A model generated the notes under the pieces. The model saw only the letters and a list, made by a program, of their open reading frames with translations, had not been told where the DNA came from and did no database searches. A DNA stretch of 64,000 nt, taken from positions 8,097 to 72,096 of the forward strand of contig CAZZFA010000014.1 in NCBI GenBank assembly GCA_964653435.1, read 5' to 3'. The first letter of the stretch is position 1. Each line of letters starts with the position of its first letter. Made by a program: the position numbers and the translations under genes. Origin of the DNA: CAZMVY01 sp964653435. GTDB taxonomy: Bacteria > Planctomycetota > Phycisphaerae > UBA1845 > PWPN01. Of this stretch, positions 52,250 to 61,800 are shown one piece after another.

Positions 52250-53197
52250 CTACGCCTGGTCCCACTGCTCGCGAAGGAGCCTGACGGCGTTGGGAATCAC
52301 GACGGAGCGGTCGCCCGAGCAACCGCACTCGAAGCTCACGAAGTCCTGGTAGCCGATCGCCTTGAGGCCCTTGAAGCCGCGAACATAGTTGTCGGCCTCG
52401 CCGTCTTCGCCGGGCGTGCGGCGCTTCCGGCGGCTGGCGATATGCACGTGGTGCAGGTAGTCGCCGGCGGTGAGGAACGCCCCCATGTCATCGGTTTCTT
52501 CCCACGTCATGTGCCAGAAGTCGCCCATCATCGCAATGCCGGGGTGATTGACATCCCTGCAGATGGACGCGGCGTCGGCGAGCGTGCGGAGGAAGTAGCA
52601 TTCGTCGCGGTTGAGCGGCTCGAGCAGGATGCGGGTGCCGGCTTTTGCGGCATGCTCGCCGAGCTCCAGAAGCAGGGGCTTGGGGTCGTGCTCCTTGCGG
52701 CGGTCCCAGCGGTCGAAGCCGGTGAGCAGCTCGCGCGCCTCCTTGTGCGGCAGCGACTTCTGCGCGTTGAACGCGGGCACGATGATCAGCCCGGTGGATC
52801 CGACCTCGCCGGCCGCGGTGAGGATCTCCTTCATCGAAGTCATCGCCTGGCGGCGGATTTCGGGGTCGTCCGCGATGAGCCATCCCTTGAAGCCCGCGCA
52901 GATCGCGCTCATCCTGATCGGCCGGCCTTTCAGCGCGCTGTTGAGCTCCTTGACGCGTGCGGGCAGGTTCCCACCGCCTACCTCAAGGCCCTCGAAGCCC
53001 CACTTTTCCATCGTATCGAGCTTCTCCTTGAGGCTGTCGCCCGGAATAATGCCCTCCTGGCTGGAGAGCTTGAGCACGGCTTTTCTCTTCGGTGCATCCG
53101 TCGATCCGGGTGAGTCCGCCGGGGCGGGTCTGCCGCCGATCGCTCCAACGCCTGCCGCCGCCGCCGCCGCGAGGAAATCCCGCCTGCGAAATGCCAT
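52250..53197 (-). CDS. Tat-exported TIM-barrel protein (sugar isomerase/epimerase-like)
   Basis: 315 residues from ATG 53197 with AAGGAG upstream. The Tat signal RRRDFLAAAAAAGVGAIGG is followed by the xylose-isomerase-like barrel: WGFEGLEVGGGN, SAICAGFKGW, ILLEPLNRDECYF (metal Glu), AMMGDFWHM, LHHVHIASRRKR (metal His) and FVSFECGCSGDR (metal Glu). Family members include hydroxypyruvate isomerase and D-tagatose/psicose epimerases. Substrate unknown. The genes are convergent: the Fe-S gene ends 40 bp away. Confidence 0.87.
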   Translation of the reverse strand: MAFRRRDFLAAAAAAGVGAIGGRPAPADSPGSTDAPKRKAVLKLSSQEGIIPGDSLKEKLDTMEKWGFEGLEVGGGNLPARVKELNSALKGRPIRMSAICAGFKGWLIADDPEIRRQAMTSMKEILTAAGEVGSTGLIIVPAFNAQKSLPHKEARELLTGFDRWDRRKEHDPKPLLLELGEHAAKAGTRILLEPLNRDECYFLRTLADAASICRDVNHPGIAMMGDFWHMTWEETDDMGAFLTAGDYLHHVHIASRRKRRTPGEDGEADNYVRGFKGLKAIGYQDFVSFECGCSGDRSVVIPNAVRLLREQWDQA

Positions 53198-53389
53198 ATC
53201 CGGTCTCCTTATCGTTATCGGGCCATGCCTCGATCCGCCTCGCCTTCTCCAATGTCGTTCATCATTCTCCGGGTTCTCGGCGGCGGCGTCAACGCGCCTT
53301 GAAGTTCGTCGCGGAGTCGGCGAATAATAGCCCGCCGGCGGCTGCATGTGGTTGCAATCACGGCCAGGCCGGCGAAAGGCGGTGCCTCG

Positions 53390-53629
53390 ATGGCGGTTCG
53401 TCGGGTCATTATCGGGTCTTCGGGCGGTTTCCTGTGGCAAGTGGAGATCCTCGCCGGAATCGTCCTGGTCCTGGCGGGGATTCTGATCGCGGTGTTTCCG
53501 GAAATCCTGGTCGCGCTGATCTCGGGGTTGATCGTGCTCGGCGGCCTGAGCCTGATCGGCGCCGGGCTGCGGACCCGCAGCCTGCTACGTTATCGCCCGG
53601 ATGACGACTACGACGTCATCGACTCGTGA
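53390..53629 (+). CDS. small membrane protein
   Basis: 79 residues from ATG 53390 (GTG 53348 in frame is possible). One or two hydrophobic segments (VEILAGIVLVLAGILIAVFPEILVALISGLIVLGGLSLIG) and an acidic C-terminus (RPDDDYDVID). No family recognised; resembles the small DUF308-like membrane proteins in its hydrophobicity only. No strong ribosome site. Confidence 0.55.
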   Translation: MAVRRVIIGSSGGFLWQVEILAGIVLVLAGILIAVFPEILVALISGLIVLGGLSLIGAGLRTRSLLRYRPDDDYDVIDS

Positions 53630-53911
53630 TTTCCTGGCGAGGAGCGAGAAGACGGTCCGAGAACCGGTCGCCAAGTGGCCTCACCGGAAGAAACCTTCGC
53701 AACCGGATGCGTAAACGCGTCCTGATCCTGCCGCCATCCTCCGCAATCCGCGTACAATCCCTGCGATGCTGAGATTCGACAGGGTCTGCCATCTGACCCA
53801 GAACACCCAGATTCGCTTGCCCCACAGGCCAACATATCTTACCTGAGAGATGGACCCACCGGGCTTGGGTGGCTTCGGCAGACAAACAGGGAAATCGGGA
53901 GGAGCACTGGG

Positions 53912-56900
53912 GTGGGGGAATCTGAGTCCGCGCGCATCGCATCCCGCCAGTGGACTGGGGTCTCGGCCCGTGTGCCCGTGACGACTGGCACGAAAGGTGA
54001 GCGTGAGCGTGCTGAAGTAGCACGCGGTACGCGGCGGTTGCCTTTGCGAAAGACCGGGGGCCTCCTGGTCTTCGTGTTCTGCCTCGGGCAGACGTGTTAT
54101 GAGGCACCGGTGTATCTGTCAGCGCCTCTTGCGGCGGAGTCAAATGAATCCTCGCAGACGTTTGATCCTTCGTCATCGGATTCGTCCGCCCCGTCGCAAA
54201 GCGGCTCGCCGGGGGACATTGTTGTCACACCATCCTTCGTCGGACATCTCACCGTTTATGAGGGAGACACCGTGGTGCTGTCCTCCGCGGAGGGCGTCGG
54301 CAATCAGTTTTCCGGGTCGGCGTCCGTTCAATGGGCCCAACTGAGCGGGCCCCGCGTGGAACTGAACCTGGCACAAAGCGCTTCCGCATGGTTTGTCGCG
54401 CCTGCGGTTGAAGCGGACGCGGTGCTCTTGTTCCAGGTGAGCGTGAATCAGGACGGCAGGGTTACCACGGGGACGGTCGAGGTCGTGGTTCTCAATGTTG
54501 TGGCGCCGGCCCCGGCGGAACCGGCGCTTCAGATCGTGGCATCGACCAGCGTGGGTCCGGTTCCGCTGCAGGTAACGTTTGCTGCCTCGGCAGGCGAGGG
54601 TCAGAGCCTTCCAGACGGGGAGTATTCCTGGGACTTCGGTGACGGAGCCACGGCCAAAGGTCCTGAGACAGTCCATGTGTTTGACGCGGCCGGGACCTAC
54701 GCGGTCAGGTTGTGTGTTGCCGCAGACGGCGGCCGCGTGCCGAGTTGCGCGACGGTTTCTATTGTCGCTCAGCCGCCTTCCTTCCCCGGCGGCGGTGGCG
54801 GCGCCGTGGCGATTCCCCCGCCGCCGCCGGCTCACACGTACCTGAGCCGCACACCGCAGTGGCCGTTGAAGACGTCGCGCGTGCTGCTCAGCGACGCCCA
54901 GATTTCGCAGGCACGAGTTCTGTGCCAGACGGACCTCGGCGGCGTCGCGCTTCGCCAGGCGGCCGTGGCGGCTGCGGCGTACTGGGTGGCGATGTCTGAC
55001 CAGCAGTTGCATGATCTCTTGCCGGATGCCCGGGTACCTCGTGACATTGACGTCTCCATCGCTGGCTGTCCGCGACACGGAACCACCGTCTACCAATACG
55101 GCGCCTATCCGTGGATCCTGGATCGCGAGCACCCCTTTCGCATCACCTGTCCGATCGGCGGAGAAACCTACCCAAGCAACGACTTCGAGGCTTACTACCG
55201 CGACGGGATGAGGAATCCGGCGATGCTGACCGGGGACTACCCCGACTCCGGCAGCGGATGGACTGCCCCGGACGGCCAGGTCTATCGGATGGTCGGATAC
55301 GCCTGCCTCTGGAACTGGCGTCAGATGTGGCTGCCCGCGGTCACCACGTTGAGTCAGGCGTACGTGATGACCGGCGATCGGACATACGCTCGCAAGGCCA
55401 TCGTCATGCTCGATCGTATCGCGGAGATCTACCCGGAGATGGACTTCGGCACGCAATCACGGGCCGGCGTGCTGGCCCATGGGGGAATCCGAGGGAAGAT
55501 CCTGGACCAGATCTGGGAAACCTGGACGGTGCGGGATCTGGCCATCGCCTACGACCTCGTTTTCGACGCGCTGATCGGACCGGACCCCGTGTCTCTTCCC
55601 TGGCGGTCGGCGGAAGAGATTCGCGCGAATATCGAAGCCAACCTCCTGGAAGAGGCCATCGACGCCATCGGGCGCGGAGCAATCCAGGGCAACTTCGGCA
55701 TGCACCAGAGCGCCCTGGCTTATGCGGCCGTGGTGCGGCAGAACGGACCGACCGGGATGCTGCTCGATGGAATCCTTGCGCACACGGGCGGCCTGGCGGT
55801 CGAAGAAGGCTTCAACTACGCATGGTACAACCTTGTTTTCAAAGATGGGATGCCTTACGAGACATCGCCGACGTATTGCTTCAGTTGGGTCACGAATTTC
55901 ACCCGTGCCGCGCAGCCGCTTTCGGTGGCGGGTCGCGATCTCTACGCCGAGCCGAGGATGCGGCTGATGCTCGACGCCCCGCTTCAGTTGATCTGCACGG
56001 GGGAATTCACCCCTGGACTCGGGGACGCGGGTCGTCCCGATGCGGGGTGGCTCGGCCCCGTCGCATCCACGTACGAAGACGCGTACCGTTACGTGAGTTC
56101 ACCGCCTGCGGAGTACGCTTGGGCGGTCAAACGTCTTCGCGGGCTCATCAACAACTATGCGGAGACGTTCGACGACCTGACGGCAGGAGAAAGCCCGCAG
56201 ACGCTCGCGCAGTCGATGAACGCTGCCGTGCAGGGCTACGTGCGTCAGCCCCGCAGCCGTCTCCTCGATGGGTACGGCCTGGCCATTCTGAACAACGCTC
56301 GGGACACGCTTGCGCTCTCGATGTACTACGGAATCCGCGGTGGCCACGGCCACTGCGACCGCCTGGGCATCGAACTCTTCGGCTACGGCCGTCGCCTGTC
56401 GCCCGATCCCGGCAAACCCGACTTCACAAACGGCTACTGCTCCGGCCGTTTCAGCTGGACGAACAACACAATCAGCCACAACTGCGTCGTCGTCGACGAT
56501 CGCAAACAGCTTGGCAACAGACCGGGCGTCGTCCTTCGCTTCCACGACACCCCCACGGTGCACGTCGCGGACGTGGACGCCCCGGGTTCCTACGATCAGG
56601 CAAGCCGCTACCGACGGACGCTCGTCCTTGTGGACACCGGCGACGACGATTCGTATCTCGTCGACGTCTTCCGTATCCAGGGCGGCACCCACCACGTGTT
56701 GAGCATCCACGGTGCCGAGGGTACGTTCGAATTCGTCGGCGCCGCACTGCCTCCACCCGTCACCCAGGGCACGCTGGCCGGTCCCGACGTGGCGTACGGC
56801 GAGCTGTACGACGACCCGATTCTCGGGGCGCCCGGCTTCAGCGGTTCGTATACCAGTTACAGCGGCAGCGGCTACCAGCACCTGTTCAACTGGCAGCGGG

Positions 56901-57883
56901 TGACCCCGACGACAATTACCACGGGGCATTGGATCCTCAGCGGCGATTCCGCGCCTGAGCTTCGCGTGCATGTTCTGCCGCAGGACGGACAGGACCTGGT
57001 CGTTGCGGACGCCTATGTCTCGCCGCTACAGACGATTCCGACGATGTACAAGTACCTGCTCGCGGAACGCACCGCCGACGCCGGCGGCACGACCTTCGTC
57101 GCCGTCTGGGAACCCACCGCGGCCGGCGGACGCCTTATCGACCGGATCGAGACGCACGAGGATCCTTCCCTCGGTGTCGGCCACGATCGAATCGTGGCTC
57201 TGTCCGTTTACCGCCAGAACACCGTCGACCGGATTCTTGTCTCGCCTGCCGCGGGCCGTTCCTGTACCGTCCCGGGTGTCACTCCGGCTCTTGTTTCGGA
57301 CGCGGCCGTCGCCGTCATCAGTGAATCCGGCGGCGTCCGAACCCGAACGTTCGCCGCCGGCGGCACGGTGCTTACCGGCAGCGCACCGGTTGCCATCCCC
57401 GCGACCATCATCGGAGTCATTCGCACAACTGATTACGCGGGGAAAACCATCACCGTGCAACTCCCGGCCGCCCCGACGGGTGTCAACTCGCTGCCCGGAA
57501 GCCGAGTGCGGATCTTCAACGACGCTCATTCCTGCGTTTACACCATCGACCAGGCACAAGCGAACGGCGAGAGCCTGATCCTTGGCTTGAGCGGGTCGGA
57601 TGTCTTCACCGGTCGGATCAAGGTGCAGTCGGTCGATGCCGGTTCCCTTGCGGTTCTGACGAATACGGCGATTCTCTACCCGGACAATCTTGCCGGCATG
57701 CACCTCGTCACGTCGCAACTGGACTATGCGGCGCTTATCGCATCGATGACCGGCACGGCCATACGTTTGAGCGACGGTTCAGAAACCGCACCGTTCGTCG
57801 TCGGCGCAGACGCGTGGATTGCCGACTTCGGCGCAGGGGACCACATTGAGATCGAACGGCACGTGTATCAATCGGCGATGTAA
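53912..57883 (+). CDS. large PKD-domain, heparinase II/III-like lyase
   Basis: 1323 residues from GTG 53912, which has GGAGGAG 7 bases upstream. A hydrophobic stretch at ~48-60 (TGGLLVFVFCLGQTC) is preceded by an unusually long polar N-region. Residues ~105-200 are Ig/cadherin-like, ~205-285 a PKD domain (EYSWDFGDGATAKGPETVHVF), followed by a Gly/Pro linker, then a helical alpha-toroid (~350-780: WNWRQMWLPAVTTLSQAYVMTGD, GNFGMHQSALAYAA) and a beta-sandwich (GIRGGHGHCDRLGIELFGYG), characteristic of heparinase II/III and alginate-lyase-type enzymes. It probably depolymerises uronic-acid polysaccharides. Active-site His/Tyr cannot be assigned by eye. No dockerin-like tail is seen here. Confidence 0.78.
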   Translation: MGESESARIASRQWTGVSARVPVTTGTKGERERAEVARGTRRLPLRKTGGLLVFVFCLGQTCYEAPVYLSAPLAAESNESSQTFDPSSSDSSAPSQSGSPGDIVVTPSFVGHLTVYEGDTVVLSSAEGVGNQFSGSASVQWAQLSGPRVELNLAQSASAWFVAPAVEADAVLLFQVSVNQDGRVTTGTVEVVVLNVVAPAPAEPALQIVASTSVGPVPLQVTFAASAGEGQSLPDGEYSWDFGDGATAKGPETVHVFDAAGTYAVRLCVAADGGRVPSCATVSIVAQPPSFPGGGGGAVAIPPPPPAHTYLSRTPQWPLKTSRVLLSDAQISQARVLCQTDLGGVALRQAAVAAAAYWVAMSDQQLHDLLPDARVPRDIDVSIAGCPRHGTTVYQYGAYPWILDREHPFRITCPIGGETYPSNDFEAYYRDGMRNPAMLTGDYPDSGSGWTAPDGQVYRMVGYACLWNWRQMWLPAVTTLSQAYVMTGDRTYARKAIVMLDRIAEIYPEMDFGTQSRAGVLAHGGIRGKILDQIWETWTVRDLAIAYDLVFDALIGPDPVSLPWRSAEEIRANIEANLLEEAIDAIGRGAIQGNFGMHQSALAYAAVVRQNGPTGMLLDGILAHTGGLAVEEGFNYAWYNLVFKDGMPYETSPTYCFSWVTNFTRAAQPLSVAGRDLYAEPRMRLMLDAPLQLICTGEFTPGLGDAGRPDAGWLGPVASTYEDAYRYVSSPPAEYAWAVKRLRGLINNYAETFDDLTAGESPQTLAQSMNAAVQGYVRQPRSRLLDGYGLAILNNARDTLALSMYYGIRGGHGHCDRLGIELFGYGRRLSPDPGKPDFTNGYCSGRFSWTNNTISHNCVVVDDRKQLGNRPGVVLRFHDTPTVHVADVDAPGSYDQASRYRRTLVLVDTGDDDSYLVDVFRIQGGTHHVLSIHGAEGTFEFVGAALPPPVTQGTLAGPDVAYGELYDDPILGAPGFSGSYTSYSGSGYQHLFNWQRVTPTTITTGHWILSGDSAPELRVHVLPQDGQDLVVADAYVSPLQTIPTMYKYLLAERTADAGGTTFVAVWEPTAAGGRLIDRIETHEDPSLGVGHDRIVALSVYRQNTVDRILVSPAAGRSCTVPGVTPALVSDAAVAVISESGGVRTRTFAAGGTVLTGSAPVAIPATIIGVIRTTDYAGKTITVQLPAAPTGVNSLPGSRVRIFNDAHSCVYTIDQAQANGESLILGLSGSDVFTGRIKVQSVDAGSLAVLTNTAILYPDNLAGMHLVTSQLDYAALIASMTGTAIRLSDGSETAPFVVGADAWIADFGAGDHIEIERHVYQSAM

Positions 57884-57936
57884 CGGTCGGCCGCCGGGGG
57901 ATCGCCCCGTACGCTTGCGGGGTCGCCCCGGCCCTC

Positions 57937-58545
57937 TTATGACCCGCGTTTGTCGAGGACGCGAATCCGGACGTCCCGGATGAGGATCTTCATATCCTTG
58001 AACTGATCGCCCGGGTGGATCTGAAAGCCGATCCTGCCGCGTGTGTACGTCGAATCGTGCACGTCGGCGGTCTTCTTGCCGTTGAGCCACAACTGGAGGT
58101 GGTCGCCGATGGCTGAGATCCGCGCGTGGTTCCAGCCGTCGTGGTTCTCGAGCGACTTGTCGAGCTGCCTTGCGAGGAACATCTTGCCGTCGCAGTAGAG
58201 CGTGCCCGAGTAAGCGACCGGCTTCGGCCACTCCAGGATATCGAACTGATAGCCCTTGTGGTCGTTCCAGCGGAACCAGATGCCGCTGTTGGCGGGCCAG
58301 ACAACCTTGTACATCACATCCAGTTCGAAGTCGCCGTAGTCCTTCTCGGATACGAGGTCGCCGGCCCGCCGCTGCGCATCCTGCGTGCCGACGATCATGC
58401 CATCTTCCACCTTCCAGACGGCGTTGCCGACGGCCTGCCAGCCGGCCAGGGTCTTGCCGTCGAAGAGCGACTGCGTGGCGCATCCGCCGGAGGCCAGCAG
58501 ACACGTCAGGGAAAAGACCGTGAGAATCGCTGATCGCCCAATCAT
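57937..58545 (-). CDS. DUF1080 (3-keto-disaccharide hydrolase-like) lipoprotein
   Basis: 202 residues from ATG 58545, AAAGGAG five bases upstream. The signal peptide ends in LLASGGC. The mature protein is a jelly-roll: SLFDGKTLAGWQAV, VEDGMIVGT, DFELDVMYKVVWPANSGIWFRW, WNHARISAIGDHLQLWLNGKKTADV and GRIGFQIHPGDQFKDMKILIRDVRIR are DUF1080 hallmarks. Family members cleave 3-keto-glycosides after oxidation by Gfo/Idh/MocA enzymes, such as the exported one encoded at 12808. Convergent with the heparinase-type gene. Confidence 0.9.
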   Translation of the reverse strand: MIGRSAILTVFSLTCLLASGGCATQSLFDGKTLAGWQAVGNAVWKVEDGMIVGTQDAQRRAGDLVSEKDYGDFELDVMYKVVWPANSGIWFRWNDHKGYQFDILEWPKPVAYSGTLYCDGKMFLARQLDKSLENHDGWNHARISAIGDHLQLWLNGKKTADVHDSTYTRGRIGFQIHPGDQFKDMKILIRDVRIRVLDKRGS

Positions 58546-58852
58546 GTCAACTCCTTTCGCAAGAGGAAACCGGCGCTTGGAGTCGCTGCCGGCATGTCGC
58601 CGGGGCAAAGCCGTCGCGTTCCGCTCGCGCGGGCCTGGGCGGACGTCGGGTCGCATTGGGACCTGCGGGCGTCCGTTCCGTTGCCCGTGGCACGTGGGAG
58701 AGTCTACCCTCGCATCGCCTGATCCGGCAATGTCGGCGGGCAGCGCGCCCGGGCGTCGGCGCATCCGAGCCGACAGCAGGAAGAGACGGCGAAACCGCAT
58801 TCGCCGGCCCCCGGTGTCCCGTTCGGCGATCGGGCCCGCCCGTCTCGACGGG
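58546..58852. other. intergenic region upstream of the DUF1080 gene
   Basis: About 307 bp, GC-rich, no gene and no clear promoter visible. It carries the leader of the DUF1080 gene and the 3' side of the amidase gene. Confidence 0.5.
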
Positions 58853-61800
58853 CTACTGCGGGCACGAAGTCTTCGGCGGCCGGTTCGGGCCGTTGAAACA
58901 GGCCTGGAACGTCGCGAAGTCCGTCAAGTCAACGTCCGAGTCGCCGTCGAAATCGGCATTGCCCGCGCAGCCGGGCTTCGGGGGCCGGTTCGGCCCGTTG
59001 AAACAGGCCTGGAACGTGGTGAAGTCGGCCAGGTCCACGTCGCCGTCCTCGTCGAAGTCCGCCGCGTAAACCGTCACGGTCAGTGCCGCCTCGCTCGAGA
59101 TCACGCTGCCGCAGTCGGAGCTTACGACGCAACGATAGTTCCCCGCATCTGCTCGCCGCACGGGGTTCAGCGACAGGGTATCCGTGATCGCACCGGGAAT
59201 ATCTTCGCCATCCTTCTGCCACTGGTATGTCAGAGATCCCGTGCCCGCGGCGACGATCGTGAACACTGCGGCGGAGCCCGCGGCCGCGCTCTGCGGCTCC
59301 GGCTGCCGGGTGATTGTGGTCGCCGTCTGAAGAACGAGCGTTGCCGGGGCCGAGGCGAGGCTTCCGCACCTGCCGGTCACGATGCAACGGTAGTCGGCCA
59401 CGTCGCTCTCATCGGCGCCGGCGACGGTCAACGTCGGACTCGTGGCGCCGGAGTAGTGGCCGCCATCGCTCAGATCCGCCCCGTCCTTCTGCCATCGGTA
59501 CGTGGGCGACGGATCACCGGTCACCTGTACGCGGAAGGTCGCCGTGCCGCCGGGGCAGACATCCTGCGTAACCGGTTGTTCCGCGATTGCGACCGTTTCC
59601 TCGAGTGTCAGTGCCGCGGTCTCCGAGGTCACGCTTCCGCAGGTGCCGGTGATGACACAGCGGTAGTTCGCCGCGTCGCCGCTGTCCGTGTTCGTGATGG
59701 TGAGCGTGTTCGTGGTCACGCCGGAATGGTGGGCGTCTTCGGACAGGTTGCTGCCGTCCGCCTGCCACTGATACGTCAGGCCCGCGCCGTCGGCGACGAC
59801 GGTGAATTGCGCGACAGCGCCGATACAGACGCTCTGGGGCGCGGGCTGCTGGACGATCGACGGCGACGTGCCCGCGACCACCGCGTAGTCGCAGGTTCCG
59901 TTCGGCGCATCGGCGCCGTTGAAGCCCTGTATGTGCAGATACCAGGTTCCTGCGGCGGTCGGCTGCGTGGCGATGACTCCGCTCGACCAGACCGGCTCGG
60001 TGCCGGTGAAGGCATGCGTCGGATTCCGGTCCCAGGCGTACCGGTAGTACTGGACCTTCCCGGGGCCGAAGCCGCCGACGGCGGTCCAGATCACGTTATC
60101 GCCGACGCAGACGGAGGCGTTGTCGGGCACGACGCTGCCGGCGCCGGGCGGGACGGACAGGGTGTATGCCGACGCCGTAAGCGAGAACGCGCTGTTGAGG
60201 ATGCCATTCCATGCCCGCACCTTGCGGGTATACAACGTGTTCGGGGTCAGGCCGCCCTCGATCCAGGAGGTGGCGCTGCGGTTCAGCCAGCCGGCGGCGG
60301 GATACTGAGGCGAAAGAATGGCCCCGGCGCTGTCGGCCACATCCCACCCGAAGTGGTTGTTGTCTCGCGGGCTGAAGTTCCATTGGATGCTCGTGGAGGA
60401 GATGGCCGTCGGCGTGCCCATGATCGGCCAGTCCGGCGGCAGGGCGCTGAAGGCGATATCGTCCCAGTAGCACTCATTCGCCGACGACACGCCCAGGCCG
60501 AGCGTGATGCGTCCGATGCCGTAACTGCCGAAGTCGGCGGTGAGGTTCTGAGTCGTCGTGGTGGTCCCGGCGCCGTCGGTGACTGTTGCGGCGAAGGTTC
60601 CGCTTGGCGAGGCGCCCGGGGCACCCGGGGTCACGTTGGTCTCAAAGTAGATCCATGCGCCGTTACAGTCGGTCGCGGCGTTGCGCGTCGCGTAGGCGGT
60701 GTAGGTCACGCCGCCGGCGCCGACCGTGCGCCAGTAGTAGCTTCCGTTGCCGACGTTCGAGGCAAGACAGTTGTCGATGATCATCGCGGTGCCCGTGCCG
60801 TCGAGCGCCCGCAGCGAGAGCGACTGGCGATAGGCCCAGCCGCACACGCTCTGCTTCCAGCCTCCCTTGCCGTCGTAGAAGTAGCCCGAGACCTTGCCCT
60901 GGGCGAACGGGCGGGTGAACAGGTGATACATCTGGTCGGTCTCGCCGGCCGCACAGTAGGCGGCGCCTCCGCCGGTGTAGGTGCCGTGGTTCACCGTCGT
61001 GCTGTAGGCGAAGCCGCCGACCTGCTGCGTCCAGTTGTTCAGGTTGCCGTTGAACCCGTCGGTGAACACGGTGTTCCACTGGGGCGGCGAGGGCGGCGTC
61101 CGTGCACTCGCCGGGTCGCTCCAGGCGGAGTAGTTCGGCACGGCGTCCTTTGCGCGCACGCGGTATGTAAGCGTGCTGTCGGGCGTCGCGCCGGAGTCCG
61201 TGTAGGTGGTGCCCGTGCTGGAGCCGATGACGGAGCCGTCGCGCTGGATGTCGTACCCGGCCACGGCGACATTGTCCGTCGAAGCTGTCCAGCTCAGTTG
61301 GACCGTCGTCGGTCCCGTTGCGTTTGCGGTCAGGCCGGTGGGCGTCGTCGGCGCCTGGGTATCGGAGGGCGTCAGCGAGAAATCCCTGGTCGTCGTCTGT
61401 CCACCCGTGACCGTCGCGCTTCCGCTGGCGGGATTGAAGCCGGTTGCGGAGACCGAGATGTTGTAGGTGCCGGCGTTGACGTTACTGAATGTATACCCGC
61501 CGGAGGCGTTCGTGGTGGTGCTGCCGACGCCCGTGACCGTGACGGTAGCACCGGCGATCGCGGCGCTGTTCGTCGCGTTGCGCACGGTGCCCGTAAGCGT
61601 CCCCTGAGAGGCGGTGACGGTGATCGTCCAGGTGATCTCCGGTCCGAACCACGTGACGCCTTCCTGAACGAGCTGGAACTTCTCCGTGTACGTCCCGGGC
61701 GTGTCCGGTGCGGTGATGATGAAGGTGAAGCGGCCCACGGCGCCCTGTCCGACGCTGGACTGGTCCACGTCGGTGGGTCGGCCGCAACTCGGATTGCTGC

